Both the position numbers and the translations under genes were made by a program. From positions 18,478,001 to 18,538,000 of the forward strand of contig CM060732.1 in assembly GCA_030704615.1 (NCBI GenBank): a stretch of 60,000 bases of DNA, in the 5' to 3' direction. This document shows positions 1 through 8,415 of the stretch, piece after piece. Each line of letters opens with the position of its first letter. Position 1 is the stretch's first letter. The notes under the pieces were generated by a model that worked only from the letters and a program-made list of their open reading frames with translations, was not told the DNA's origin and searched no databases. The stretch is from Takakia lepidozioides. Lineage: Eukaryota; Streptophyta; Takakiopsida; Takakiales; Takakiaceae.

Positions 1-640
1 GTGACGGGCTGTGAGGGGCTGTGACAGGCTGTGGCCCTGTGCCATGTGGGGCTGTGACGGGCTGTGTCAGGCTGTGGCGAGCTGTGACGGGCTGTGACAG
101 GCTGTGCCCAGAGGCCTTTGAGGCTGTGACGGGCTGTGAGGGCTGTGACAGGCCGTGCCTGAGGCCTTTGAGGCTGTGACGGGCTGTGAGTGGCTGTGAC
201 AGGCCGTGCCCATGGCCTTTGGGCTGTGACGGGCTGTGAGGGGCTGTGACAGGCGTCCCTGTGGCCTGTGGGCGTGAAGGGCTTTGTCGGCCGTGCTGAG
301 CCTTTGAGGCTGTGACGGGCTGTGAGGGGCTGTGACGCCGTGCCTGAGGCCTTTGAGCGGTGACGGGCTTTGAGGGGTGGACAGGCGTGCCTGAGGCCTT
401 TGGGCTGTGACGGGCTGTGAGGGGCTGTGACAAGGCCGTGCCTGAGCTTTGGGGCTGTGAGGGTCTGTGAGGGGCGTGACAGGCCGTGCCTGAGGCCTTT
501 GAGGCTGTGACAGGCTGTGAGGGGCTGTGACAGGCTGTGCCCAGTGGCCTGTGGGACTGTGACGGCTGTGACCAGTGAGCTGTGGGGCCTGTGCTGGTCT
601 GTGGTGGCCCGTGTTGACTGTGGTGGCCTGTGCTGACTCG
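1..640. repeat. Tandem repeat, about 50-bp unit, in retrotransposon leader
   Basis: About ten or more degenerate copies of a G/T-rich unit built from GGCTGTGACGGGCTGTGAG and GGCCGTGCCTGAGGCC-like blocks. The GAGGCCTTTG block recurs near 114, 161, 214, 299, 350, 394, 447 and 493, which gives a period of roughly 45-53 bp. The array runs to the window edge and abuts the gag leader of the gypsy element. The second gypsy copy (33-37 kb) also has tandem repeats in its leader but of different sequence, so I infer that this array is part of the element's 5' untranslated leader. The long open frame on the minus strand is only an absence of stops in the repeat. Confidence 0.85.
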
Positions 641-860
641 TGAGGCACTGGTGGACTGCCTTAGGACTGGCATGTGGTCTGGAAGGCCGAATTTTGAAGC
701 TCGTGGAGGGCGGTTTGAGGAGTATCTTCATGATATTCCATGGTCATGCAAGTTCAGGTGTAGGCTATGTTAGGAACTTAGTATTCCAAACCATAAGCCG
801 CAACAGGTTCTCTACCCGGTTACCTTGTGGAGAGGGGGTTAGGGACATGTTCATGACCGG
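641..860 (+). other. Gag leader of gypsy copy 1
   Basis: Noncoding leader between the tandem repeat and gag. From about 765 to 845 it matches the second gypsy copy at 35436-35518 (shared blocks such as CTAGTATTCCAAA-like and GGTTACCTTGTGGA), which marks it as element sequence. No primer-binding site was recognised. Confidence 0.6.
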
Positions 861-3770
861 TTGAGTGTCAACACGGAGGTGCCACTAGTTGCTGGGGACA
901 GTGCCGGTTCGAGCACTAGCGATACTAGTGGGTACACGAGACGAGGTGTGCGGTTTAGGCCACCTTCACCTCCTGTGTCTTCTACGGAAGGTTCTGATTC
1001 GGATTGTGAATCAGGAGGACTCATACCGGCGGTGCAAGTTGTTTCTTTGCCATTGTTGTGGGACACAATGGAGGAGATGTATGGAGCTACCAAGGGGCCA
1101 CGAAGGTACTCTGGGGCGGTGGGCACCATCGAGTTGGATGATTTTATCCAAGAGTTTGATAGTTGGTGTGATTTGCAGCAAATGCGCAATCCACAACTAT
1201 TTACGCCTTTCATGGCATGGAAAGGGCTGTTTCAGCACCTTGAGGGGCCGCCTATGGATGATTACCATGAGTTCAGGCGGGGGCATGAGGTTGAGATCGA
1301 GGAGTGGAGGATGTACTGGTCACCCGACTATGTCTCCATCACTAGGGGCACTAGAGCCACGAGGGCAGTGGCTACACCTGCCGCTGCACCGGCAGCTTCA
1401 GCAAGCAGCAGTGGGACTGGTGGTACAGTAGCTACGACGTCCACCCAAGCCACTACCGCACCAGCACTAGCACCCGTGCCTGCCTTCAACCCTGTTGTGG
1501 AGTTCTTCGAAGAGTTGAGAGGGAACTACCAAGGGGTGAGGACAGAGAAGTTGCGGAGCTTGCAAGAGTTCCAACGGAAGCCGACCGAGAGCTTGAGGGA
1601 GGCTTTCACTCGCATGAGGCGCTTGATAAATGTAACCCAAGGGGTTACGGAAGCTCAGGCAGTCCAATTCTGGTATGGGATATTGGACAAGGAGCTGAGG
1701 AGAAGGGTGCGGGATGCAACTCTCCTACAAGCGGCCCAACCCACCTTAGCAAATGTGTTTTTGCTGGCAGAGCGGATAGAGCTCAACATGGTGGAGGAAC
1801 GAGTGGTCATGGTGGGATTTGCTAAGGAGACACCACGGGGTAGTGGTGCTCCTAGCCAACCACTACCTCAACGTGCTCAAGGCAACAAGGGGGCTCAGGT
1901 GAAGCTCAGGGAAGGGCAGAGAGGACCTCAGATGCAGGGGTCTCTCCCTTCATTTGCTGGCCAACAACGGGCGGATGTGGTGTGCTGGACATGTGGAGGA
2001 CCCCATGTCAAGAAGGATTGCCCAGAGGGAGGCAAAGGGCCGGCACATGCACAGCCTGCACAGTTGCAGTGTGGGCATTGTGGCAAGCACGGGCATGGAG
2101 AGGCCCAGTGTTATGGTTTGCATCCTGAGTTGCGCCCAGGCCAGTTCCAAGGGAACAATGGTGGCCGGGGGCGAGGTGGAGCAGCCCAGAGAGGACGAGG
2201 TGGCCAGCCACGAGGCCAAGGGCAAGCTCAACGTGGCCAAGGACGCGGAGGTCAGGGTGTTGACCAAGGCATGGCCAACCGGCTTCAGCAGCTAGAGCAG
2301 AGGCTCGCTGCCATGGCTACAGCTCAGGTGGTACCGGCTCTAAGGCCGGATGGTCCACCTCCTGCTCCTGAGGGAGGAGATATGGGAGGCATGGGATTCA
2401 TGTGTGGAGCAGCACTACCACTAGTGCAGGTGGAGTCTGCTGCAGCCGTGACTCGAGGAGCAGCACGAGTTCCTGAGCCACGAGGTGCAGAGGTGGAGTT
2501 GGATCCACAGCGTGGGGAGGCAAGCCGTCAGGCTAGGCTTCCTCAGTCATTCACATTGGCGGAGACAGTGTCGACGCCATCCATGGCACCTAGTTCTCGC
2601 CCGACTGTTACCGAGGCGGAGGTTACTATGCCATTGGGGAGAGCTACACGGGTAGCACCACTACCTAGTGTTGCCAAGGCTACGGCAGCTAGTGTGCTGC
2701 TAGGAGCGGCCACATCTGTGTGCCAGGCTCCATTGTTCTCGGCTACCATGATTGCGACGCCGGGGGTAAGACCAGCTGAGGTGTTCAGGCTGGCAGCTAC
2801 ACTCTGTGAGAGTGGGGAGGTTACTTCATCTTCTGCGGAGATAGTGGGAGGTGTAGTGCCGGAGGGATCCTCGGATTTGAGGGTCAAGACTGCCACGGCG
2901 GCGCCATGGCAAGCTGCAGCTGCCAGGTTGATGGAGCTGCCAGCTAGGCCAGCCATTGAGCGCGCCATGGTGACACCTGGAGTTGTCATGTTAGACAACC
3001 AGGATGGCATTTTCTGTTTGAGTGGACCGGCAGGCAAGAGGTACCGGCCACTGCGGGTCTTGTTGGACTCGGGAGCTCAGCCATTGATGCTGGGCAGAGC
3101 TGCTATTGCAGGCTTGGGCCTCACGGAGGCGGATATGGAGCCTTGTCCTTTCCAGATACAGACGTCTCTGGGAGGATCGGAGCAGGCTCGGGGCATGACA
3201 CGGCGTGAGTTGGCTATCAGACTACGGCCGGATCACCCTACAGATGGCTCAGTGATGCGAGCCAAGGCCATTGTGACAGACGCAGTCTCATACGATGTCC
3301 TGGTTGGTGGGGCAGTGTTGTACCCCATGGGCTTCACCCTGGATTTTTGGGAGGAGTCAGCTTCCTATAGGCCTGCATGGCAGTCAGGGGAGGGCCGGCG
3401 TGTGCAGCTCCCTGTGACGTTCATAGGAGGAGTTGCGGTTGCCCAGCGAGGCAAGATGCCGACACTAGCAGCATTCACAGCGGCAGTGAGTTGGCCTAGA
3501 GAGTTGCTTGAGGGCAATGCTCATTCAGAGGATGTACCACCTCCGGGAGAGCAGGATGACATGTATGGTATGGCGGAGTTGCCTACCATGGTTGCTCAGA
3601 CTCCATTGTGGGGCACGAGCAAGGATTTGCAGCGGGATGCTGATCGACGGGTGCAACAAGCCTGGGTGGAGGCTTTTGTACCGTCAGGAGAGGAGGAGAG
3701 TGTGGGGATTGCACCAGGACCACCTCAATTGTCTCCATTGGACACCTATTGTGTGGCAGTATCCGGATGA
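861..3770 (+). CDS. Gag-protease polyprotein of Ty3/gypsy copy 1
   Basis: Capsid/nucleocapsid precursor plus aspartic protease, 969 codons if read from TTG at 861. The frame is open from 843 (stop TAG at 840-842). The first in-frame ATG is at 1068 (residue 70). In copy 2 an ATG AGC stands where this copy has TCG AGC (909), so the ancestral start may have been there and been lost. Residues about 210-315 resemble a retrotransposon gag core (FFEELRGNYQGVRTEKLRSL...QFWYGILDKELRRR). Two zinc knuckles follow: CWTCGGPHVKKDC at 375 (one residue short between the second Cys and His) and a canonical CGHCGKHGHGEAQC at 404. An RGG-rich stretch spans about 430-470. The protease has LLDSGAQP with catalytic Asp736 and a later YDVLVGGAVLYPMG. 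The end overlaps the methyltransferase frame, which lies one base forward. Confidence 0.85.
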   Translation: MSVNTEVPLVAGDSAGSSTSDTSGYTRRGVRFRPPSPPVSSTEGSDSDCESGGLIPAVQVVSLPLLWDTMEEMYGATKGPRRYSGAVGTIELDDFIQEFDSWCDLQQMRNPQLFTPFMAWKGLFQHLEGPPMDDYHEFRRGHEVEIEEWRMYWSPDYVSITRGTRATRAVATPAAAPAASASSSGTGGTVATTSTQATTAPALAPVPAFNPVVEFFEELRGNYQGVRTEKLRSLQEFQRKPTESLREAFTRMRRLINVTQGVTEAQAVQFWYGILDKELRRRVRDATLLQAAQPTLANVFLLAERIELNMVEERVVMVGFAKETPRGSGAPSQPLPQRAQGNKGAQVKLREGQRGPQMQGSLPSFAGQQRADVVCWTCGGPHVKKDCPEGGKGPAHAQPAQLQCGHCGKHGHGEAQCYGLHPELRPGQFQGNNGGRGRGGAAQRGRGGQPRGQGQAQRGQGRGGQGVDQGMANRLQQLEQRLAAMATAQVVPALRPDGPPPAPEGGDMGGMGFMCGAALPLVQVESAAAVTRGAARVPEPRGAEVELDPQRGEASRQARLPQSFTLAETVSTPSMAPSSRPTVTEAEVTMPLGRATRVAPLPSVAKATAASVLLGAATSVCQAPLFSATMIATPGVRPAEVFRLAATLCESGEVTSSSAEIVGGVVPEGSSDLRVKTATAAPWQAAAARLMELPARPAIERAMVTPGVVMLDNQDGIFCLSGPAGKRYRPLRVLLDSGAQPLMLGRAAIAGLGLTEADMEPCPFQIQTSLGGSEQARGMTRRELAIRLRPDHPTDGSVMRAKAIVTDAVSYDVLVGGAVLYPMGFTLDFWEESASYRPAWQSGEGRRVQLPVTFIGGVAVAQRGKMPTLAAFTAAVSWPRELLEGNAHSEDVPPPGEQDDMYGMAELPTMVAQTPLWGTSKDLQRDADRRVQQAWVEAFVPSGEEESVGIAPGPPQLSPLDTYCVAVSG

Positions 3771-4329
3771 AGGCATTTGTCTTCTGGACTTGTTTGGCGG
3801 GATCAGCACCGGATTGGCTGCTGTGTTACAGGCAGGTGTACGAGTTCGGCGTTACCTGTATGTGGAGAGGGATGAGACTGCACGACGCGTTTCACTTCGC
3901 CATGTTGCTCAGTTGGTGCAGCGGTACCCTGAGTTGTTGTCGGTGTCTGCAATTCGTGGATATCAGCAGGCCTTGCCAGCAGACATTTCGTTGCTGGGGG
4001 CGCAGGATTTGGAGCGGGTTGGCTCCATTGATCTGGTAGTGGCAGGTTGGCCCTGCCAAGGGCATTCATCAGCCGGGCATGGCAATGGATTGCGAGACTC
4101 GAGGTCGGGTCTGTTTTGGGAGATGGTGCGGGTTTTGCGCCACTTGCAGCTTCATCAAGCTGTATCTCCAGCATACATCTTGGAGAATGTGCCACTGATG
4201 GGCGATTCTCGGGCCAGGGTGATGGCCAGTGTGCATCAAGTCCGGTCGTGGCTTGGGTCAGCAGTGTTGCTAGATGCAGCTACAGTGGGGTCACGGGCTC
4301 ATCGTCCACGGCTATGGTGGACTAACTGA
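3748..4329 (+). CDS. Cytosine-C5 DNA methyltransferase, N-terminal catalytic half
   Basis: Transfers a methyl group from S-adenosylmethionine to cytosine C5 if active. Visible motifs in order: motif I LLDLFGGISTGLAA at 3781 (AdoMet binding), an acidic residue after YLYVE (motif II-like), motif IV VAGWPCQGHSSAGHG with the catalytic Cys codon at 4054-4056, RSGLFWEMVRVL, motif VI ILENVP with the Glu codon at 4183-4185, and motif VIII-like RAHRPRLWWTN at 4288-4326. The RSGLFWEM and AHRPRLWW blocks look closer to the DNMT3/DRM type than to DNMT1, by eye only. There is no start codon of its own at the domain edge; this frame overlaps Gag-protease and is one base forward of it, so expression would need frameshifting. 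It ends at TGA 4327-4329, which overlaps the next ATG as TGATG. The start given is the point where homology begins, not a true start. Confidence 0.85.
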   Translation: MVWQYPDEGICLLDLFGGISTGLAAVLQAGVRVRRYLYVERDETARRVSLRHVAQLVQRYPELLSVSAIRGYQQALPADISLLGAQDLERVGSIDLVVAGWPCQGHSSAGHGNGLRDSRSGLFWEMVRVLRHLQLHQAVSPAYILENVPLMGDSRARVMASVHQVRSWLGSAVLLDAATVGSRAHRPRLWWTN

Positions 4330-5021
4330 TGCCACCCGCACTGCTCAAGCGTGCATTTGATGGGGTGCAGCGGCCAGCACATCTCACAGTGGATAACATT
4401 CTGGACACAGGGAGGCAGTCTCAACGTGTGAGACACGATGACCGTTCGCCTTTGGCAGTGGTCAACAAGGTGGGTCAACCACGAGCAGCATTACCTACAC
4501 TGCTCAGCTTCCCAGGATCGCATGCTTTCCGGGATAGTGGACCTGGCCTCCTGTGGGATGCTCAGTTGCAGCAGTTAGTGGAGCCTAATGCTGACGAGCG
4601 TGAGCGGGCAATGGGTTTTACCACTGGTACCACGGCGGTGTCGTCTCTTTCTGAGGCATCACGTCGTCAAGTGTTGGGGCAAGCAATGGATCTCAATTGC
4701 TTGACCTGGATTATCAGCTTGGCTCTGGCTGAGCAACGCAGAGTGCGGAATACACTTCCCTCAATGGTCTCTCTGCCTACCGAGACGGTACAGGCAGTGA
4801 GTGGGGGCGAGCATGTGAGGACCACGGGGTGCATGCATCCATGGCACACGTGGGAGGTGCTCGAGGTTCAGAGGGAGTTGGCAGCCAAGGCGGCTGTGAT
4901 GGATGAGGTTGGGGATTCTTCTCGGGTTGAGGAGGTCCTCAAGGATGAGATGATGGGGCAGGATGAGGCCTTGTCATTGACTGAGCAGGCAGGGAGTACT
5001 GCTCAAGAGGTTGCAGCATAG
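4329..5021 (+). CDS. Methyltransferase C-terminal half (target recognition, motifs IX-X) and linker to pol
   Basis: Continues the methyltransferase in another frame. QPRAALPTLLSF near 4475-4510 fits motif IX, ERERAMGF near 4597 fits the region before motif X, and RRQVLGQAMDLN at 4662-4697 fits motif X. About 100 acidic, low-complexity residues follow, up to the TAG at 5019-5021. The frame is the same as pol downstream. The break from the N-terminal half sits at AACTGATG (4324-4331) and is best explained by loss of one base inside an originally continuous domain, although stop-start overlap and reinitiation cannot be excluded. The acidic tail (EVGDSSRVEEVLKDEMMGQD) has no recognised domain. 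Confidence 0.75.
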   Translation: MPPALLKRAFDGVQRPAHLTVDNILDTGRQSQRVRHDDRSPLAVVNKVGQPRAALPTLLSFPGSHAFRDSGPGLLWDAQLQQLVEPNADERERAMGFTTGTTAVSSLSEASRRQVLGQAMDLNCLTWIISLALAEQRRVRNTLPSMVSLPTETVQAVSGGEHVRTTGCMHPWHTWEVLEVQRELAAKAAVMDEVGDSSRVEEVLKDEMMGQDEALSLTEQAGSTAQEVAA

Positions 5022-5027
5022 CAACCA
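5019..5027 (+). promoter_or_regulatory. Candidate stop-codon readthrough signal UAG CAA CCA between methyltransferase and pol
   Basis: The only stop between the methyltransferase C-terminal frame and the RT frame is TAG at 5019-5021, immediately followed by CAA CCA. This satisfies the UAG-CAR-YYA consensus known from tobamovirus-type readthrough. The frame stays open on both sides, and the first Met of pol is 160 bases further on, inside recognisable pol sequence. Readthrough is an inference; a chance nonsense mutation of a glutamine codon (CAG to TAG) would look the same apart from the context. Confidence 0.55.
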
Positions 5028-7913
5028 CGGGACGCGTCCTCTACCTCTAAGCCCACTGGACTTAAGGTTGTAGTTACGGAGGACAATTGGGAGCCTGACA
5101 TTGGACCCATTGTCACCGGAGGAGAGAGACGACGTATACGGCGGTTCCTGAGGGCTTACAGGAATTGCTTTGCCTTCAGTTTGAAGGACTTGGGAGCACT
5201 GAAGGGTCAAGAGATCCGTATTGAGTTGGCCACTGACACGCCAATCTTTCGGAGACCCTATAGATACAGTGACATGGAGAGGTCTTTGATTCAGATGAGG
5301 ACTCAAGATCTCTGGGAGGCAGGTTTGGTGGAGCTCTCTGGTGGAGAGTATGCTTCAGCCACAGTGATGCCAGCCAAGAAGGATGTCTATGGCAATTGGA
5401 CGGAGAGACGTATGTGCGGTGATTACCGGCCTGTAAATCGTCAGACCAAGTCCGATAAGTATGCCATGCCAACACCAGAGGAGATCTTTGATGCCATCGG
5501 GCATGCTAAGGCCTTTAGCACTTTGGATTTACGATCCGGATATCACCAGTTGCCAATCAAGGAGGCGGACAAGCAGAAGACGGCATTCTGGGGGATCAAT
5601 GAGCACGGCAAGGATTGCCTATATCAGTGGCGGTTCTTACCATTTGGGCTTAAGAATGCTCCTGCAGAGTTTCAGAGAGTCATGGATAGGATTCTAGCAG
5701 GGGTGGACTTTGCTCGGTGCTACATAGATGACATCATCATCTTTAGTGTTACGATGGAGGAGCATGAGAGACACCTTCAGGTGGTATTGGAGCGCTTGAG
5801 AGCGCACGGATTGAAGTTGCATCCGGGGAAGTGCAAGTTTTTCCACAACCAGATTGAGTATCTGGGTCACATGATATATCCTGGAGGATTGGGGGTACAG
5901 CAGACTAAGGTAGAGGCCATTGCACAAATTCCACGCCCCACGGATGTGAGCCGAGTTCGAGCTTTCATGGGGTTGGCAAACTATTATAGACGGTTTGTCA
6001 AGGGATTTAGTACCATTGCAAAGGCTCTAACCAAGCTGACCAAGGTGGACCAGGAGTGGCAGTGGGAAGATGAGCAGGAACGAGCTTTTCAAGAGCTCAA
6101 GGCGAGGTTGACCTCGGCGCCTATCTTGAGACGACCTATCAGGGGGCGTCCCTTTCAGCTGCATACGGATTGGAGCATGCTGGGGCTTGGAGCGGTGCTC
6201 ACACAGGTGGATGATGAGGGAAGAGAGTTCGTAGTGGCTTACGCTAGCCGCTCGAACAACGCTGCAGAGGCTAAGTACAGCTCATATGAGGGAGAGTGCT
6301 TAGCTGCAGTGTGGGCCGTGGCACACTTCAGGTGCTATCTATACGGCAATCTTTTCACCCTTGTCACGGATCACCAGCCACTCAAGTGGTTGATGGAGTC
6401 AGACAAGCTTACGGGGAAGCTTGCACGGTGGGCACTTATACTCCAGGAGTATGACTTTCAGGTTGTGCATCGACCGGGTTTGGTCAATCGGGATGCGGAT
6501 GGATTGAGTCGCAATCCATGCATGAGCCAGCAGGATGACACTGGAGCTCGGTGGCATGGTGAGACGGACGAGGAGATGGTGCCGGGATGGCACGCATCTG
6601 CATTTTTGTGTATCTTGGCATCGGGAGGTCAGATTGGACCTACAACAGGGATGACTGTAGACGGAGTGTCTGAGGACCCTGAGGCTAGTGATGAGCTAGG
6701 TGGTGCCAGAGATATACATGAGGATTCGGCTGTGTTGGACTACCTCCGCACGGGAGACACGGCAGCCATTGTGACTGCCAGGGAGAGGGATCGGATCCTG
6801 CAACGAGCCAAGAGGTTCAAGTGGGAGGGGATACACCTACTTCGAGTGTGGGAGGATGGTCGGGTGAGGATTGTGCCTCACCCCACACAGCGTGCACGGT
6901 TAGTGCGGCATGCCCATGAGGAGTTGGGGCATTTTGGAGTGCGACGCACTCACAGTTTACTGCAGGGGCAGTATTGGTGGCGTGGTATGCATACAGAGGT
7001 GCAACAGTTTGTGGCTAGGTGCATGGTGTGTGACAGGGTGCGTGCTTCATTCAACGCCCCTACACCACAGTTGCATCCTTTACCAATCATGGGATTGGGC
7101 TACAGGTGGAGTCTTGACTTCGCAGGACCGTTGCCACTGACTATGCGCCACCACAGATATGTGTTGGTGATGGTGGAGCACTTCTCCAAGTGGATTGAGT
7201 TGGTTCCATTGCCTGACAAGGCTAGTGAGGGGGCTGCGTATGCATTCTTGGATCGTGTGCTTAGCCGATTTGGTGCTCCAGCTGAGGTACTCACGGACCA
7301 AGGGAGAGAGTTCTTGGGGGAGTTTCAGGCTTTGTGTGATAAAGCCTTGATAGACCACCGCACCACTTCTCGGGATCATCCTGAGGCCGATGGCTTAGCA
7401 GAGAGAGTTGTTCAGACGGTGAAGAGGGGTTTGCGCAAGTATGGCTTGCAGAAGGGACACCTAGGAGATTGGGATCTTCAGGTTCCTTGGTTAGCCATGG
7501 GCTACAGGTTCAGCAAACAAGCATCACTTGCCTCCTTCTCACCATATTTCCTTCTCTTTGGCCGAGAGCCGGATTTGCCTGCAGCCATTCGTAGGGACAC
7601 TGCTCAAGTCCTTAACCTTGACGATCCGGACGTGTGGGTACGTGCATGTGATCAGCGTGCAGAGTTGTTCAAGAAAGTCATGCCCATGGCTTTTGAGAAC
7701 CTTGCCATTGCACAGCACCGTGATACGTTGAGGTATGCCACTATACGTGGTGGAGGATATCGTCCTGGGGTTCGGAGGTTTAGCCCTGGTGACTATGTTT
7801 ATTTGCAGCAGACTGCTCCTACGACTCTGGATGTTACTGCAGGGCGTGTTATTCTGAGGGTTCGAGAGGTGTTGCCCTCAGGGGTCCTGATCTTGAGGGT
7901 CGGGATGGCATGA
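5022..7913 (+). CDS. Pol: reverse transcriptase, RNase H, integrase of gypsy copy 1
   Basis: Reads in the same frame as the upstream linker; the first Met is at 5181. RT carries TLDLRSGYHQ, FLPFGLKNAPAEF and the active-site YIDDIIIF at 5721. RNase H starts near 6165 (HTDWSMLGLGAVL; usually TDAS) with the E of YEGECLAA and the D of VTDHQPLKW. Integrase has an HHCC zinc motif near 6910-7035 (HAHEELGHFGVRRTH, then CMVC) and a DDE core: D in SLDFAGPLP, D in VLTDQGREF, E in DHPEADGLAERV. The C-terminal FSPGDYVYLQ block is typical of gypsy integrases. The frame ends at TGA 7911-7913 after a probable one-base deletion near 7890, and the natural continuation is the PHD frame at 7910. It makes cDNA from the element RNA and inserts it. 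Confidence 0.9.
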   Translation, partial: QPRDASSTSKPTGLKVVVTEDNWEPDIGPIVTGGERRRIRRFLRAYRNCFAFSLKDLGALKGQEIRIELATDTPIFRRPYRYSDMERSLIQMRTQDLWEAGLVELSGGEYASATVMPAKKDVYGNWTERRMCGDYRPVNRQTKSDKYAMPTPEEIFDAIGHAKAFSTLDLRSGYHQLPIKEADKQKTAFWGINEHGKDCLYQWRFLPFGLKNAPAEFQRVMDRILAGVDFARCYIDDIIIFSVTMEEHERHLQVVLERLRAHGLKLHPGKCKFFHNQIEYLGHMIYPGGLGVQQTKVEAIAQIPRPTDVSRVRAFMGLANYYRRFVKGFSTIAKALTKLTKVDQEWQWEDEQERAFQELKARLTSAPILRRPIRGRPFQLHTDWSMLGLGAVLTQVDDEGREFVVAYASRSNNAAEAKYSSYEGECLAAVWAVAHFRCYLYGNLFTLVTDHQPLKWLMESDKLTGKLARWALILQEYDFQVVHRPGLVNRDADGLSRNPCMSQQDDTGARWHGETDEEMVPGWHASAFLCILASGGQIGPTTGMTVDGVSEDPEASDELGGARDIHEDSAVLDYLRTGDTAAIVTARERDRILQRAKRFKWEGIHLLRVWEDGRVRIVPHPTQRARLVRHAHEELGHFGVRRTHSLLQGQYWWRGMHTEVQQFVARCMVCDRVRASFNAPTPQLHPLPIMGLGYRWSLDFAGPLPLTMRHHRYVLVMVEHFSKWIELVPLPDKASEGAAYAFLDRVLSRFGAPAEVLTDQGREFLGEFQALCDKALIDHRTTSRDHPEADGLAERVVQTVKRGLRKYGLQKGHLGDWDLQVPWLAMGYRFSKQASLASFSPYFLLFGREPDLPAAIRRDTAQVLNLDDPDVWVRACDQRAELFKKVMPMAFENLAIAQHRDTLRYATIRGGGYRPGVRRFSPGDYVYLQQTAPTTLDVTAGRVILRVREVLPSGVLILRVGMA

Positions 7914-8155
7914 CTTGGAAAGACCATGTGCGTAATTGTGCGCCATGTCACCTTCCCAATGTCGATGGCAGAGTTGACCCAAACTTGGCAGTGGTACCTG
8001 CAGGTTTGAGGTGCATGCTCTGTGGGTCTGCCAAAGGGGCAGCCACCATGCTGGTGTGTGATCGATGCTCAAGGGGTTGGCATATGGGATGCTTGACACC
8101 ACCTCTTGAGAAGGTTCCTGACGGAGATTGGTTGTGTCCACACTGCTTGGGATAG
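7910..8155 (+). CDS. PHD finger, C-terminal extension of the integrase
   Basis: 81 codons with a full C4-H-C3 array: CMLC (Cys codon at 8012), CDRC, the HMGC pair, and CPHC before the stop at 8153-8155, with the PHD-type W before the last pair (GDWLCPHC). The preceding DHVRNCAPCHLP is integrase tail sequence and belongs to the same frame, so the finger was fused to integrase before a one-base loss near 7890 split the frames. ATG 7910 overlaps the pol stop as ATGA. PHD fingers commonly read the histone H3 tail, and this one sits where chromoviruses carry a chromodomain. A role in choosing integration sites is inference. Confidence 0.85.
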   Translation: MTWKDHVRNCAPCHLPNVDGRVDPNLAVVPAGLRCMLCGSAKGAATMLVCDRCSRGWHMGCLTPPLEKVPDGDWLCPHCLG

Positions 8156-8415
8156 TGGCAGTGGACATGACTGGAGGCAGCTAACAAGACATGGGAGGCC
8201 AAGCTCATAGGAGTCAATACATGAGATCCCAAGCTCAAGTTCACAGGTTGCAAGACGGCGACTAACGATGGGGCAACTCTTGCACCCGGCCTCTTGATCT
8301 ATCGAGTTTGAGTGTAGTAGGGATAGTGGTGGAGGACTTAGTGAGGCTATGGTCACTATCACATCTTGTGGCTACCTGGACTTAGAGGGACCTAAGCACC
8401 AGCTAGGGGGGCGAT
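8156..8415 (+). other. 3' noncoding region of gypsy copy 1 with polypurine tract
   Basis: Between the PHD stop and the LTR. The purine run AGCTAGGGGGGCGA at 8401-8414 lies directly before the LTR and is the likely plus-strand primer. No gene seen. Confidence 0.6.

Noticed and set aside
67-648. 193-residue open frame on the minus strand
   Set aside because: It is translation of the 50-bp tandem repeat; low-complexity, no domain.
3748-5021. Methyltransferase as a host gene interrupted by a transposon
   Set aside because: It sits between protease and RT with shared frame to pol and no boundaries of its own; element-encoded is the simpler reading.
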